From an uncultured Achromobacter sp. (lineage in GTDB: Bacteria; Pseudomonadota; Gammaproteobacteria; Burkholderiales; Burkholderiaceae_B), in assembly GCA_913775005.1 (NCBI GenBank), contig CAJYKY010000091.1, positions 1 through 19,622 of the forward strand: 19,622 nucleotides of DNA. Reading direction: 5' to 3'. The translations under genes and the position numbers were made by a program. Positions within the stretch are counted from its first letter, which is position 1. Every line of letters begins with the position of its first letter. Shown piece by piece: positions 7,859 through 14,779 of this stretch. The notes below the pieces were generated by a model that did not search any database, was not told the origin of the DNA, and saw only the letters and a list, made by a program, of their open reading frames with translations.

Positions 7859-7882
7859 GGTAGGCGCGCTATCGCGCCTACC
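7859..7882. other. Perfect 10-bp hairpin between convergent dgt and GST genes
   Basis: GGTAGGCGCG, a CTAT loop, and CGCGCCTACC form a perfect 10-bp stem. It lies 15 bp after the dgt stop and includes the GST stop codon (7878-7880, minus strand). No T-run follows on either strand. It could still act as a bidirectional 3'-end hairpin or a Rho-dependent end-trimming barrier. Confidence 0.55.
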
Positions 7883-8540
7883 GATGCTTGCGGTAGGGCT
7901 CGTCTTCAGGCACGAAGGTAGCTTCGGCGCGCGCGTCGCGCATCCAGTCCTGCATTGCCGGCAGCGCCAGCACCGCGTCCATGTAGTCGCGCACGGCGCC
8001 CGTGGCGGGCAAGCCATAGGTGGTCAAGCGCGACACCACCGGCGCGAAGAACGCGTCGGCAATGCTGAACGCACCAAACAGAAATGGCCCGCCCTGGCCG
8101 AACTGCGCGCGCGTGTCCCGCCAGATGGCTTGTACGCGCGCCACGTCTTGCAGCGCTGCTTCGGGGAAGGTGATGCCCGGCAGGTGAGCCTCGATATTCA
8201 TCGGCATGGCATTGCGCAGCGCACCGAAACCGCTGTGCATCTGCGCCGCAAGCGAACGCGCACGCGCGCGCGCCTTGGCGTCGTTGGGCCACAGCTTTGC
8301 TTCCGGGTGCTGTTCGGCCGCGTACTCGCAGATGGCCAGCGAATCCCAGATGGCGAAGTCGTCATCCAGCAGCACCGGCACCAGGCCGGCGGGTGACACG
8401 GCGGCCACCTGGCGCGAGAACGCCTCGGTGAAAAACCCGAGCTTTTGCTCAGTAAATGCGATGCCCGCCGCACGCAGCGCCAGCCAAGGCCGCAGCGACC
8501 ACGACGAGTAATTCTTGTTGCCGATGATCAGGGTATACAT
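7878..8540 (-). CDS. Glutathione S-transferase family protein
   Basis: This is a 220-residue cytosolic GST-fold protein. The N-terminal thioredoxin-like domain (about 1-80) has the serine-rich motif GNKNYSSWSLRPWLALR (7-23), with S12 or S13 as a plausible catalytic residue. It also has the cis-proline glutathione-site motif GLVPVLLDD (52-60) and WDSLAICEYAAE (65-76). The helical C-terminal domain contains FGAFSIADAFFAPVV (155-169), the usual capping motif. The substrate is unknown. I chose the ATG at 8538-8540 because AAGGA lies 8 nt upstream and the family begins there; a longer open frame upstream runs into uvrA. It lies 43 bp behind uvrA in the same orientation and may be co-transcribed with it. 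Confidence 0.9.
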   Translation of the reverse strand: MYTLIIGNKNYSSWSLRPWLALRAAGIAFTEQKLGFFTEAFSRQVAAVSPAGLVPVLLDDDFAIWDSLAICEYAAEQHPEAKLWPNDAKARARARSLAAQMHSGFGALRNAMPMNIEAHLPGITFPEAALQDVARVQAIWRDTRAQFGQGGPFLFGAFSIADAFFAPVVSRLTTYGLPATGAVRDYMDAVLALPAMQDWMRDARAEATFVPEDEPYRKHR

Positions 8541-8583
8541 GCTGCCCGTCCTTACGCAGAGAGGGTCGAAACAATCAACGGAA

Positions 8584-11439
8584 TTACTTGCCAGGATGGC
8601 GGCGTAGCAGCTTGCCCAGATACTGCCCGGTGTGGCTGGCCTGCGTGGCCGCGACGACTTCCGGCGTACCCTGCGCCACCACGCGGCCCCCGCCATCACC
8701 GCCTTCCGGACCCATGTCGATCAGCCAGTCCGCCGTCTTGATGACGTCCAGGTTGTGTTCAATGATGAGCACGGTATTGCCGCTGTCCACCAGCTGATTC
8801 AGCACTTGAAGCAGCAGTTCGATGTCGCGGAAATGCAGGCCCGTAGTGGGTTCGTCAAGAATGTACAGCGTGCGTCCTGTGCTGCGGCGCGACAGCTCCT
8901 GCGACAGCTTCACGCGCTGCGCTTCGCCGCCCGATAGCGTCGTGGCGCTTTGACCCAGACGGATATACGACAGGCCCACGTCGATCAGCGTGTGCAGCTT
9001 GCGCGAGATCGCCGGCACGGACTCGAAATACTCCAGCGCCTGCTCGACCGTCAGGTCCAGTACTTCGCTGATGTTGCGGCCGCGGTAGCGGATTTCGAGC
9101 GTTTCGCGGTTGTAGCGCTTGCCGTGACAGACATCGCACGGCACGTACATGTCGGGCAGGAAATGCATCTCGACTTTGACGACGCCATCGCCCTGGCACG
9201 CCTCGCAGCGCCCGCCCTTGACGTTGAAGCTGAACCGGCCGGGGTCATAGCCGCGCGTGCGCGCTTCAGGCACGCCGGCGAACAGCTCGCGGATCGGCGT
9301 GAACAGGCCCGTGTACGTGGCCGGGTTGCTGCGCGGCGTGCGCCCGATGGGGCTTTGATCGACGCTGATGATCTTGTCGAAGTTTTCCAGGCCCTGCATC
9401 GACACGTAGGGCGCAGGTTCGCTTTGCGCGTGATGCAGCTGGCGCGATACCGCCACCGCCAGCGTGTCGTTGATCAGCGTGGATTTGCCGGAACCCGACA
9501 CGCCCGTCACGCACACCAGCCGGCCTGCGGGCAAGTGCAGGTCGACATTCTTGAGGTTGTTGCCGGTGGCGCCCGTGAGCGTCAGCCAGGGCAGCTCGTC
9601 GTTGACGGGCCGGCGTGCCGGGATAGCGATCTCGCGCGCGCCGCTCAGGTACTGGCCCGTCAGCGAATTCGGGTCGCGCTGCACCGTTTCCGGGTCGCCT
9701 TGCGCCACGACTTCACCGCCGTGTTCGCCCGCGCCCGGCCCCATGTCGACCACCCAGTCAGCCATGCGGATCATGTCTTCGTCGTGCTCGACGACGATGA
9801 CGCTGTTGCCCAGGTCACGCAGATGTTGCAGCGTGCCGATCAGGCGGTCGTTGTCGCGCTGGTGCAGGCCGATGGACGGCTCGTCCAGCACATACATCAC
9901 GCCCGTCAGGCCCGACCCGATCTGGCTGGCCAGACGGATGCGTTGCGCTTCGCCGCCCGAGATGGTGTCGGCGCTGCGGTCCAGCGACAGATAGTTCAAA
10001 CCCACGTTGTTCAGGAAGCTGAGCCGGGCTTCGATCTCGCGCACGATGCGCTGCGCGATCTCTTGCTTGGCGCCGGTCAGGCTCAGCGCCTGAAACCAGG
10101 CCAGGCAGCTGGACAGCGGCATGGCCTCGACTTCGTAGATGGCCTGGCCGTGGCGTTCGCCGCCGCGCGGGTCGTGGCCGATCAGCACGTTGCGCGCTTC
10201 GGGCCGCAGACGCGAGCCGGCGCAGTCCGGGCAGGTCTTGATGTTGCGGTATTTGCCCAGTTCTTCGCGCACCGTTGCCGAATCTGTTTCGCGCCAGCGG
10301 CGTTCCAGGTTCGGGATGACGCCTTCGAAGGCATGGCGCTTGACGGTGCTGCGGCCCTTTTCGTTCAGGTACAGGAACGAGATCTCTTCGTCGCCCGATC
10401 CATACAGCACCTTGTCGCGCAAGGCTTCGGGCAATTCTTCGAAGGGCGCTTCGATGTCGAATTCGTAGTGCGCGGCCAGGCTGGTCAACAGCGAATGCGT
10501 GAAGGCGTTGCGGCGGTCCCAACCGCGGATGGCGCCCGCTGCCAGGCTCAGTTCCGGAAAGGCGACGACGCGTTTGGGGTCGAAGAACCCCACTTGGCCG
10601 ATGCCGTCGCAACTGGGGCAGGCGCCCATCGGATTGTTGAAACTGAACAGGCGCGGTTCCAGTTCAGGCAGGCTGTGGCTGCACACGGGGCACGCGTAGC
10701 GGCTGGAAAACACCTGTTCGCGTTCGCTGTCCATGTCCAGCGCCAGCGCGCGGCCGTCGGCCAGTTGCAGCGCGGTTTCGAAACTTTCCGCCAGGCGCTG
10801 CTTGCTTTCAGGCTTGATGCGCAGCCGGTCGATCACGACGTCGATGTCGTGCTTCTCGGTTTTCTTCAGCGGCGCCATGCCGTCGATTTCCATCAACTGC
10901 CCGTCTACGCGCAGCCGCACATAGCCTTGGGCCTGCAAGCTGGCGCATTCGTCTTCAAAGCTGCCTTTCTTGCCTCGGGCAATGGGCGCCAGCACGGCCA
11001 GGCGCGTCTCGGGCGTCCACCCCAGCACCGCGTCCACCATCTGGCTGACGCTTTGCGCTTGCAGGGGCAGACCGTGATCGGGGCAATAGGGCGTGCCGAC
11101 CCGCGCGTACAAGAGGCGCAGGTAGTCGTGAATTTCGGTGATCGTGCCGACGGTGGAGCGCGGGTTGTGGCCCGCTGCTTTCTGCTCGATCGAAATGGCT
11201 GGAGACAACCCTTCGATGAGATCCACGTCGGGCTTGTCCATCAGTTGCAGGAACTGGCGGGCGTAGGCAGACAGGCTTTCCACATAACGTCGCTGGCCCT
11301 CCGCATACAGCGTGTCAAACGCCAATGACGATTTGCCCGAGCCAGACAAGCCGGTGACCACCACAAGTTTGTGGCGGGGCAGGTCCAGCGAGACGTTCTT
11401 TAGGTTGTGGGTGCGAGCACCCCGAATTCGTATTGTCAC
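8584..11439 (-). CDS. uvrA: Excinuclease ABC subunit A
   Basis: UvrA is the damage-recognition ATPase of nucleotide excision repair, acting as a dimer with UvrB. With the GTG start at 11437-11439 the protein has 951 residues and begins TIRIRGARTHNLKN, the usual UvrA N-terminus. An in-frame TTG at 11476-11478 would add 13 residues. The first ABC module has Walker A GLSGSGKSSLAFDTLY (about 30-45), a zinc-finger pair CPVC/CPSC, the signature LSGGEAQRIRLASQ and Walker B YVLDEPSIGLHQRD. The second has GVSGSGKSTLINDTL, zinc ligands CEAC/CDVC around MHFLPDMYVP, LSGGEAQRVKLSQEL and ILDEPTTGLHF. All catalytic motifs are intact. I saw no LexA-type CTGT-N8-ACAG box upstream. It is divergent from the MFS gene, and the GST gene follows. 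Confidence 0.97.
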   Translation of the reverse strand: MTIRIRGARTHNLKNVSLDLPRHKLVVVTGLSGSGKSSLAFDTLYAEGQRRYVESLSAYARQFLQLMDKPDVDLIEGLSPAISIEQKAAGHNPRSTVGTITEIHDYLRLLYARVGTPYCPDHGLPLQAQSVSQMVDAVLGWTPETRLAVLAPIARGKKGSFEDECASLQAQGYVRLRVDGQLMEIDGMAPLKKTEKHDIDVVIDRLRIKPESKQRLAESFETALQLADGRALALDMDSEREQVFSSRYACPVCSHSLPELEPRLFSFNNPMGACPSCDGIGQVGFFDPKRVVAFPELSLAAGAIRGWDRRNAFTHSLLTSLAAHYEFDIEAPFEELPEALRDKVLYGSGDEEISFLYLNEKGRSTVKRHAFEGVIPNLERRWRETDSATVREELGKYRNIKTCPDCAGSRLRPEARNVLIGHDPRGGERHGQAIYEVEAMPLSSCLAWFQALSLTGAKQEIAQRIVREIEARLSFLNNVGLNYLSLDRSADTISGGEAQRIRLASQIGSGLTGVMYVLDEPSIGLHQRDNDRLIGTLQHLRDLGNSVIVVEHDEDMIRMADWVVDMGPGAGEHGGEVVAQGDPETVQRDPNSLTGQYLSGAREIAIPARRPVNDELPWLTLTGATGNNLKNVDLHLPAGRLVCVTGVSGSGKSTLINDTLAVAVSRQLHHAQSEPAPYVSMQGLENFDKIISVDQSPIGRTPRSNPATYTGLFTPIRELFAGVPEARTRGYDPGRFSFNVKGGRCEACQGDGVVKVEMHFLPDMYVPCDVCHGKRYNRETLEIRYRGRNISEVLDLTVEQALEYFESVPAISRKLHTLIDVGLSYIRLGQSATTLSGGEAQRVKLSQELSRRSTGRTLYILDEPTTGLHFRDIELLLQVLNQLVDSGNTVLIIEHNLDVIKTADWLIDMGPEGGDGGGRVVAQGTPEVVAATQASHTGQYLGKLLRRHPGK

Positions 11440-11491
11440 GTGGGTCGGGCGTCCATAGGCTCTTTTAAGCGGTTTCAAAGGCCAACTTGGT

Positions 11492-11499
11492 ACTATAGC
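11492..11499. promoter_or_regulatory. Candidate -10 elements in the uvrA/MFS divergent region
   Basis: The palindromic core CTATAG gives TATAGT on the minus strand (five of six consensus, towards uvrA) and TATAGC on the plus strand (towards the MFS gene). No good -35 hexamer is visible for either direction. Confidence 0.35.
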
Positions 11500-11524
11500 G
11501 CGCCGAATCCCTCAGCGTTCGGGG

Positions 11525-11544
11525 CAGTCCGTCAAGTTGGACTG
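11525..11544. repeat. Inverted repeat, possible operator between uvrA and the MFS gene
   Basis: CAGTCC and GGACTG form a perfect 6-bp inverted repeat with an 8-bp spacer, between the two divergent genes. The geometry suits a dimeric repressor. It is not a LexA box, since the half-site order is opposite to CTG-N10-CAG. Confidence 0.4.
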
Positions 11545-11634
11545 AACCGGGTCCGGCGCCGCACCGCTAGATCAGACCGTGAGCGTGTGACATGCACGCG
11601 CGCGCACCGCCCTTGTCATTGTTGAAATTTCCGC

Positions 11635-12819
11635 ATGCCGGCAGACACCAAACTGAAATTGACTCCCTCCGAGCGCCGCGCCAGTGTGGCGTTGGCCGGC
11701 TTGTTCGCCGCGCGGATGCTGGGGCTGTTCCTGTTGTTGCCGGTATTCGCCGTGGCCGCCGCCGGCATGCCGGGGGGCGATGACCCGGCCCGCGTCGGCC
11801 TGGCGTTGGGCATGTACGGCCTGACCCAGGCCTTCATGCAGATTCCGTTTGGTCTTGCATCTGACCGCTGGGGCCGCCGGCCCGTCGTGCTGTTCGGCCT
11901 GTTGCTGTTCGTGGTGGGCAGCGTGGTCTGTGCCCAGGCGACTGACGTGTACTGGATCACCATTGGCCGCGCCATCCAGGGGGCGGGCGCTATCTCGGCC
12001 GCCGTCACCGCCTGGCTGGCGGACGCCACGCGCGACGAGGTGCGCACGCGCGCCATGGCCATGGTGGGCGGATCGATCGGACTGTCTTTCGCGGTGTCGC
12101 TGGTGCTGTCGCCGGTGCTGGTGGGGTGGTGGGGCTTGTCGGGCCTGTTCTGGACCATCGCCTGTCTGGGCGTGATCTGCCTGGGCGTGGCGCGCTTCGT
12201 GGTGCCGGTGGTGCCGCGCACGCAGGCGCGCACGATGCAGGCGGCCAAACCGCGTGAAGTGCTGACGCACCGCGACCTGCTGCGGCTGAACTTCGGCGTC
12301 TTTGTGCTGCATCTGATTCAGGTATCGCTGTTTGTCGTCGTGCCGGCGCTGCTGGCCAAAGTCGGCGGCCTGGACGCGCGCGAACTCTGGAAGGTGTATC
12401 TGCCCGTGATCCTGGTGTCGTTCGTGTTGATGGTGCCGGTCGTGTTCGTGGCGGAAAAACGCCGCGCCCATCGCGGCGCTTTGCGCGCATCGGTGGCGGG
12501 ACTGGTGCTGGTGTGCGCCTTGCTGCCAGCGGCCAGCCACGGTTTCTACACCTTGGCCATGGCGCTGACGGGCTTTTTCGTGGCGTTCAACGTACTGGAA
12601 GCGCTACAGCCGTCTCTGGTGTCGCGCGTGGCGCCGCAGGCCTACAAGGGCTTGGCGCTGGGCTTTTACAACACGGCGCAAGCGGCGGGGCTTTTCGCCG
12701 GTGGTGCGCTGGGCGGTTGGCTGGCGGCGCACTCGGGCGCAAGCGCGGTATTCATCGCGGCAGCGGTGCTGTCGGCCATTTGGCTGGCCGTAACGTGGGC
12801 GCTGCGGCCGCTGGCTTGA
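11635..12819 (+). CDS. MFS transporter (drug:proton antiporter type)
   Basis: This 394-residue, 12-helix major facilitator is most like the DHA1 antiporter group, including E. coli YajR, but lacks YajR's C-terminal cytoplasmic domain. Motif A is clear after helix 2 as GLASDRWGRRP (73-83), and helices 4-5 carry GRAIQGAGAISAAVTAWLAD and GGSIGLSFAVSLVLSPVLVG (motif C-like). A basic loop between helices 6 and 7 (PRTQARTMQAAKPREVLTHRD) separates the two halves. The substrate cannot be inferred. The ATG at 11635 is supported because an in-frame TGA lies 12 nt upstream at 11623; the ribosome site is weak. It is divergent from uvrA and followed 325 bp later by ssb, an arrangement I associate with Bordetella-type genomes. 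Confidence 0.9.
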   Translation: MPADTKLKLTPSERRASVALAGLFAARMLGLFLLLPVFAVAAAGMPGGDDPARVGLALGMYGLTQAFMQIPFGLASDRWGRRPVVLFGLLLFVVGSVVCAQATDVYWITIGRAIQGAGAISAAVTAWLADATRDEVRTRAMAMVGGSIGLSFAVSLVLSPVLVGWWGLSGLFWTIACLGVICLGVARFVVPVVPRTQARTMQAAKPREVLTHRDLLRLNFGVFVLHLIQVSLFVVVPALLAKVGGLDARELWKVYLPVILVSFVLMVPVVFVAEKRRAHRGALRASVAGLVLVCALLPAASHGFYTLAMALTGFFVAFNVLEALQPSLVSRVAPQAYKGLALGFYNTAQAAGLFAGGALGGWLAAHSGASAVFIAAAVLSAIWLAVTWALRPLA

Positions 12820-12827
12820 ACGCGCGA

Positions 12828-12841
12828 GGGGATGCGTCCCC
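12828..12841 (+). other. Small hairpin after the MFS gene
   Basis: GGGGA, a TGCG loop and TCCCC lie 8 bp after the MFS stop codon. No T-run follows, so terminator activity is uncertain. Apart from this, the gap before the ssb promoter (12842-12934) shows no recognisable feature. Confidence 0.3.
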
Positions 12842-12934
12842 GACTTGATGGAAAAGTCGTTGATCGCGCTGTGAACGGCCGCTAAAGACCCGCAAATCGG
12901 CAGGCTGGCGGGATCGCTTTGTCACCATTGGCGT

Positions 12935-12964
12935 TTGCCGCACCCGGCGCTTTTCGTCGATAAT
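12935..12964 (+). promoter_or_regulatory. Candidate sigma-70 promoter of ssb
   Basis: TTGCCG (-35, four of six) and GATAAT (-10, five of six) are separated by 18 bp, a workable spacing. The start point would be near 12971, leaving a leader of about 174 nt before the ssb ATG. Confidence 0.5.
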
Positions 12965-13017
12965 ACGTACCAAATTAGGGCTTCAAGAAGTCGGATTTGC
13001 CTTCGGGCTCCGCGCGT

Positions 13018-13105
13018 CGCCGGTCATTGTCATGATGACCGGCGTGTTTCATGAGGCCGGTCTTCAACATCGCTTTTATGTTGTTGCCGGCGCGCTCTCG
13101 GCAAC
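13018..13105 (+). promoter_or_regulatory. Structured 5' leader of ssb with alternative hairpins
   Basis: Three structures can be drawn. The first is a perfect 10-bp stem, CGCCGGTCAT (13018-13027) with ATGACCGGCG (13035-13044), loop 7 nt. In the second, the segment GACCGGC (13037-13043) pairs instead with a second GCCGGTC copy at 13056-13062, loop 12 nt; these two cannot form together. The third is a downstream 7-bp stem, GTTGCCG (13083-13089) with CGGCAAC (13099-13105), loop 9 nt. No T-run follows any of them, so any effect would more likely be on translation or stability than on termination. The ssb ribosome site at 13131-13137 lies just beyond. Confidence 0.45.
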
Positions 13106-13144
13106 GTCAAGAGCGCAGGTGGTCAACAACAGAGGGACATCGGC

Positions 13145-13666
13145 ATGGCATCGGTTAACAAAGTCATTCTCGTGGGCAACCTGGGTCGCGACCCGGAAGT
13201 CCGCTACAGCCCGGACGGGGCTGCAATCTGCAACATGTCCATCGCCACGACCTCCACCTGGAAGGACAAGGCCTCCGGCGAACGCCGCGAAGAAACCGAA
13301 TGGCACCGCGTCGTCATGTACAACCGCCTGGCTGAAATCGCCGGCGAATACTTGAAGAAGGGCCGCTCGGTCTACATCGAAGGCCGCCTGAAGACGCGCA
13401 AGTGGCAAGACAAGGACACCGGCGCTGACCGCTACAGCACCGAAGTCGTCGCTGACCAGATGCAAATGCTGGGCGGCCGCGAAGACGGCGGCGGCGGCGG
13501 CGGCAGCTACGGTGGTGGCGGCGGCTACGACGACGCCCCGTCGCGTCCGCAACAACAACGCGCCCCGGCCCAGCGCCCGGCCCCGCAACAACGCCCGGCC
13601 CCGGCAGCGGCTCCCGCCAGCAGCGGCGCGAACCTGGCGGATATGGACGACGATATTCCGTTCTAA
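13145..13666 (+). CDS. ssb: Single-stranded DNA-binding protein
   Basis: SSB coats single-stranded DNA as a tetramer in replication, recombination and repair. The protein has 173 residues. The OB-fold domain (about 1-110) begins MASVNKVILVGNLGRDPEVR and includes TEWHRVVMYNRLAEIAGEYLKKG and VYIEGRLKTRKW. A flexible linker (about 111-163) is Gly-rich, then Gln/Arg/Pro/Ala-rich with QRPAP repeats. The acidic tail ends DMDDDIPF, the interaction tip that recruits partner proteins. A good ribosome site, AGAGGGA, ends 7 nt before the ATG. A candidate promoter and a long structured leader lie upstream and a strong terminator lies downstream, so ssb is probably monocistronic. Confidence 0.98.
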   Translation: MASVNKVILVGNLGRDPEVRYSPDGAAICNMSIATTSTWKDKASGERREETEWHRVVMYNRLAEIAGEYLKKGRSVYIEGRLKTRKWQDKDTGADRYSTEVVADQMQMLGGREDGGGGGGSYGGGGGYDDAPSRPQQQRAPAQRPAPQQRPAPAAAPASSGANLADMDDDIPF

Positions 13667-13721
13667 GTCACCGAGCAGTACGTGGCGTGTGTTCGCACTG
13701 TCGACTCACATCTGCCTATCG

Positions 13722-13747
13722 AAGCCCCTCCTTGGAGGGGCTTTTTT
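13722..13747. terminator. Intrinsic terminator after ssb, shared with lysR
   Basis: AAGCCCCTCC and GGAGGGGCTT form a near-continuous stem closed by a CTTG turn and followed by a run of six T on the plus strand. Two A residues on the opposite side give only a short T-run for the minus strand. The last base overlaps the stop codon of the convergent LysR gene (13747-13749). Confidence 0.93.
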
Positions 13748-14652
13748 CATGGGCCGGAATCGCGCTGCAAGGCGTCGACCAGATAATCAATAAACGCGCG
13801 TGCCCGCGCCGTTTGGTTGCGCCGCTGTGGGTAATAGACGAACAGGTCCGCCGACGGCAGCGTGTAGTCGGGCAGTACCACGCGTAGCCGTCCGCTTTGC
13901 AGATACTTGGCCAGATCCCATTGCGAGCGGATCAGGATGCCGTGGCCGTCCAGCGCCCAGCCCAGCACGATGTCGCCGTCGTTGCTGGCCAGCGCGCCGT
14001 CGACTTTGATGGCGGTGCTTTCGCCCTGATGCGTGAAGCGCCAGACGCCGTGGGCTTCGTCGTTTTGCGTGTGCAGGATGCAGCGATGCGCGGCCAGGTC
14101 GGCCAGTGTGGCGGGTGTGCCGTGCGTGTCCAGATAGCGCGGGGACGCGCATAGGTAGCGGCCATTGGACATGATGCGCCGCGCGCTCAAGCGCTGGTCG
14201 GGCAGTTCGCCAAAGCGGATGGCCAGATCGAAGCCGCGTTCGATCAGGTCGACGGGGCGGTCGGTGACTTCAAGCTGTACCTGCACCAAGGGATACCGTT
14301 TGGCGAAGTCGGACACGATGGGGGCGATGGTGCTGCGGCCAAAACCCAGCGTGGCGTTGACTTTCAGCACGCCTCGCGGGGTGGCGCCGCTGCGCGATAC
14401 CACGTCTTCCATGTGGCGCACGTCGGCCAAAATTTTCACCGCGTGCGACAGATACGTTTCGCCTTCGCTGGTCAGGCTGATGCTGCGCGTGCTTCGGTTG
14501 ACCAGCCGCACCCCCAGGCGCTTTTCCATCAACGCCAGCCGTTTGGTGGCGGCGGGCGGCGTCAGATCCAGTTCGCGCGCAGCGGCAGACAGGCTGCCAA
14601 GCCGGGCCAGCAGGATGAAGAATTCCAGTTCGGACGCGATGTCGGTTTTCAC
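13747..14652 (-). CDS. LysR-family transcriptional regulator
   Basis: This 301-residue regulator has the standard LysR layout. The N-terminal winged helix-turn-helix spans about 5-65 (FILLARLGSLSAAARELDLT, then KRLALMEKRLGVRLVNRSTR). A linker helix follows, then the effector-binding domain (about 90-295) with GVLKVNATLGFGRSTIAP and FDLAIRFGELPDQRL. It resembles the large CrgA/AaeR-like branch, for which effectors vary widely. The start is GTG (14650-14652), with no other in-frame start close upstream and no clear ribosome site. The gene is divergent from a D-tartrate dehydratase gene 127 bp away, so by the usual LysR pattern it probably controls that gene in response to tartrate or a related hydroxy acid. 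That role is inferred from position. Confidence 0.9.
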   Translation of the reverse strand: MKTDIASELEFFILLARLGSLSAAARELDLTPPAATKRLALMEKRLGVRLVNRSTRSISLTSEGETYLSHAVKILADVRHMEDVVSRSGATPRGVLKVNATLGFGRSTIAPIVSDFAKRYPLVQVQLEVTDRPVDLIERGFDLAIRFGELPDQRLSARRIMSNGRYLCASPRYLDTHGTPATLADLAAHRCILHTQNDEAHGVWRFTHQGESTAIKVDGALASNDGDIVLGWALDGHGILIRSQWDLAKYLQSGRLRVVLPDYTLPSADLFVYYPQRRNQTARARAFIDYLVDALQRDSGP

Positions 14653-14685
14653 TGAAAGTGAATAATCAAATGAATAGAAGTGAAT
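14648..14685. promoter_or_regulatory. Repeat cluster in the lysR/tartrate dehydratase control region
   Basis: TTCACT gaa AGTGAA is a perfect 6-bp inverted repeat (14648-14662) that covers the LysR start codon. AAGTGAAT recurs at 14656-14663 and 14678-14685, 22 bp apart, with another TGAAT at 14671-14675. Sites spaced about one and two helical turns apart in a divergent LysR promoter are good candidates for regulator binding and autorepression. Confidence 0.5.
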
Positions 14686-14779
14686 CTTAGTGGGGGAATT
14701 CGCTCCTACGCTAGCGGTTCTGGTTCCCGTAACCCTTCATCATCAAACGCCGCTTCCGTCGGCGCGCCAGGAGACCCCC

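Noticed and set aside
8950..11328. Very long open frame (792 codons) on the plus strand opposite uvrA
   Set aside because: It is antisense to a fully convincing uvrA, has Ala/Arg/His/Gln-rich low-information sequence, and no recognisable domain. Long antisense frames are expected in GC-rich genes.
11525..11544. SOS (LexA) box for uvrA
   Set aside because: The repeat reads CAG...CTG instead of CTG...CAG, so it does not fit the LexA consensus.
11572..12540. Open frame of 322 codons opposite the MFS gene
   Set aside because: His/Gln/Arg-rich antisense translation with no domain; the MFS frame has all expected helices and motif A.
13032..13355. Upstream open frame starting in the ssb leader and overlapping the ssb start
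   Set aside because: No ribosome site precedes its ATG and the peptide after the ssb start is a frame shadow. A regulatory uORF cannot be excluded but nothing supports it beyond the open frame.
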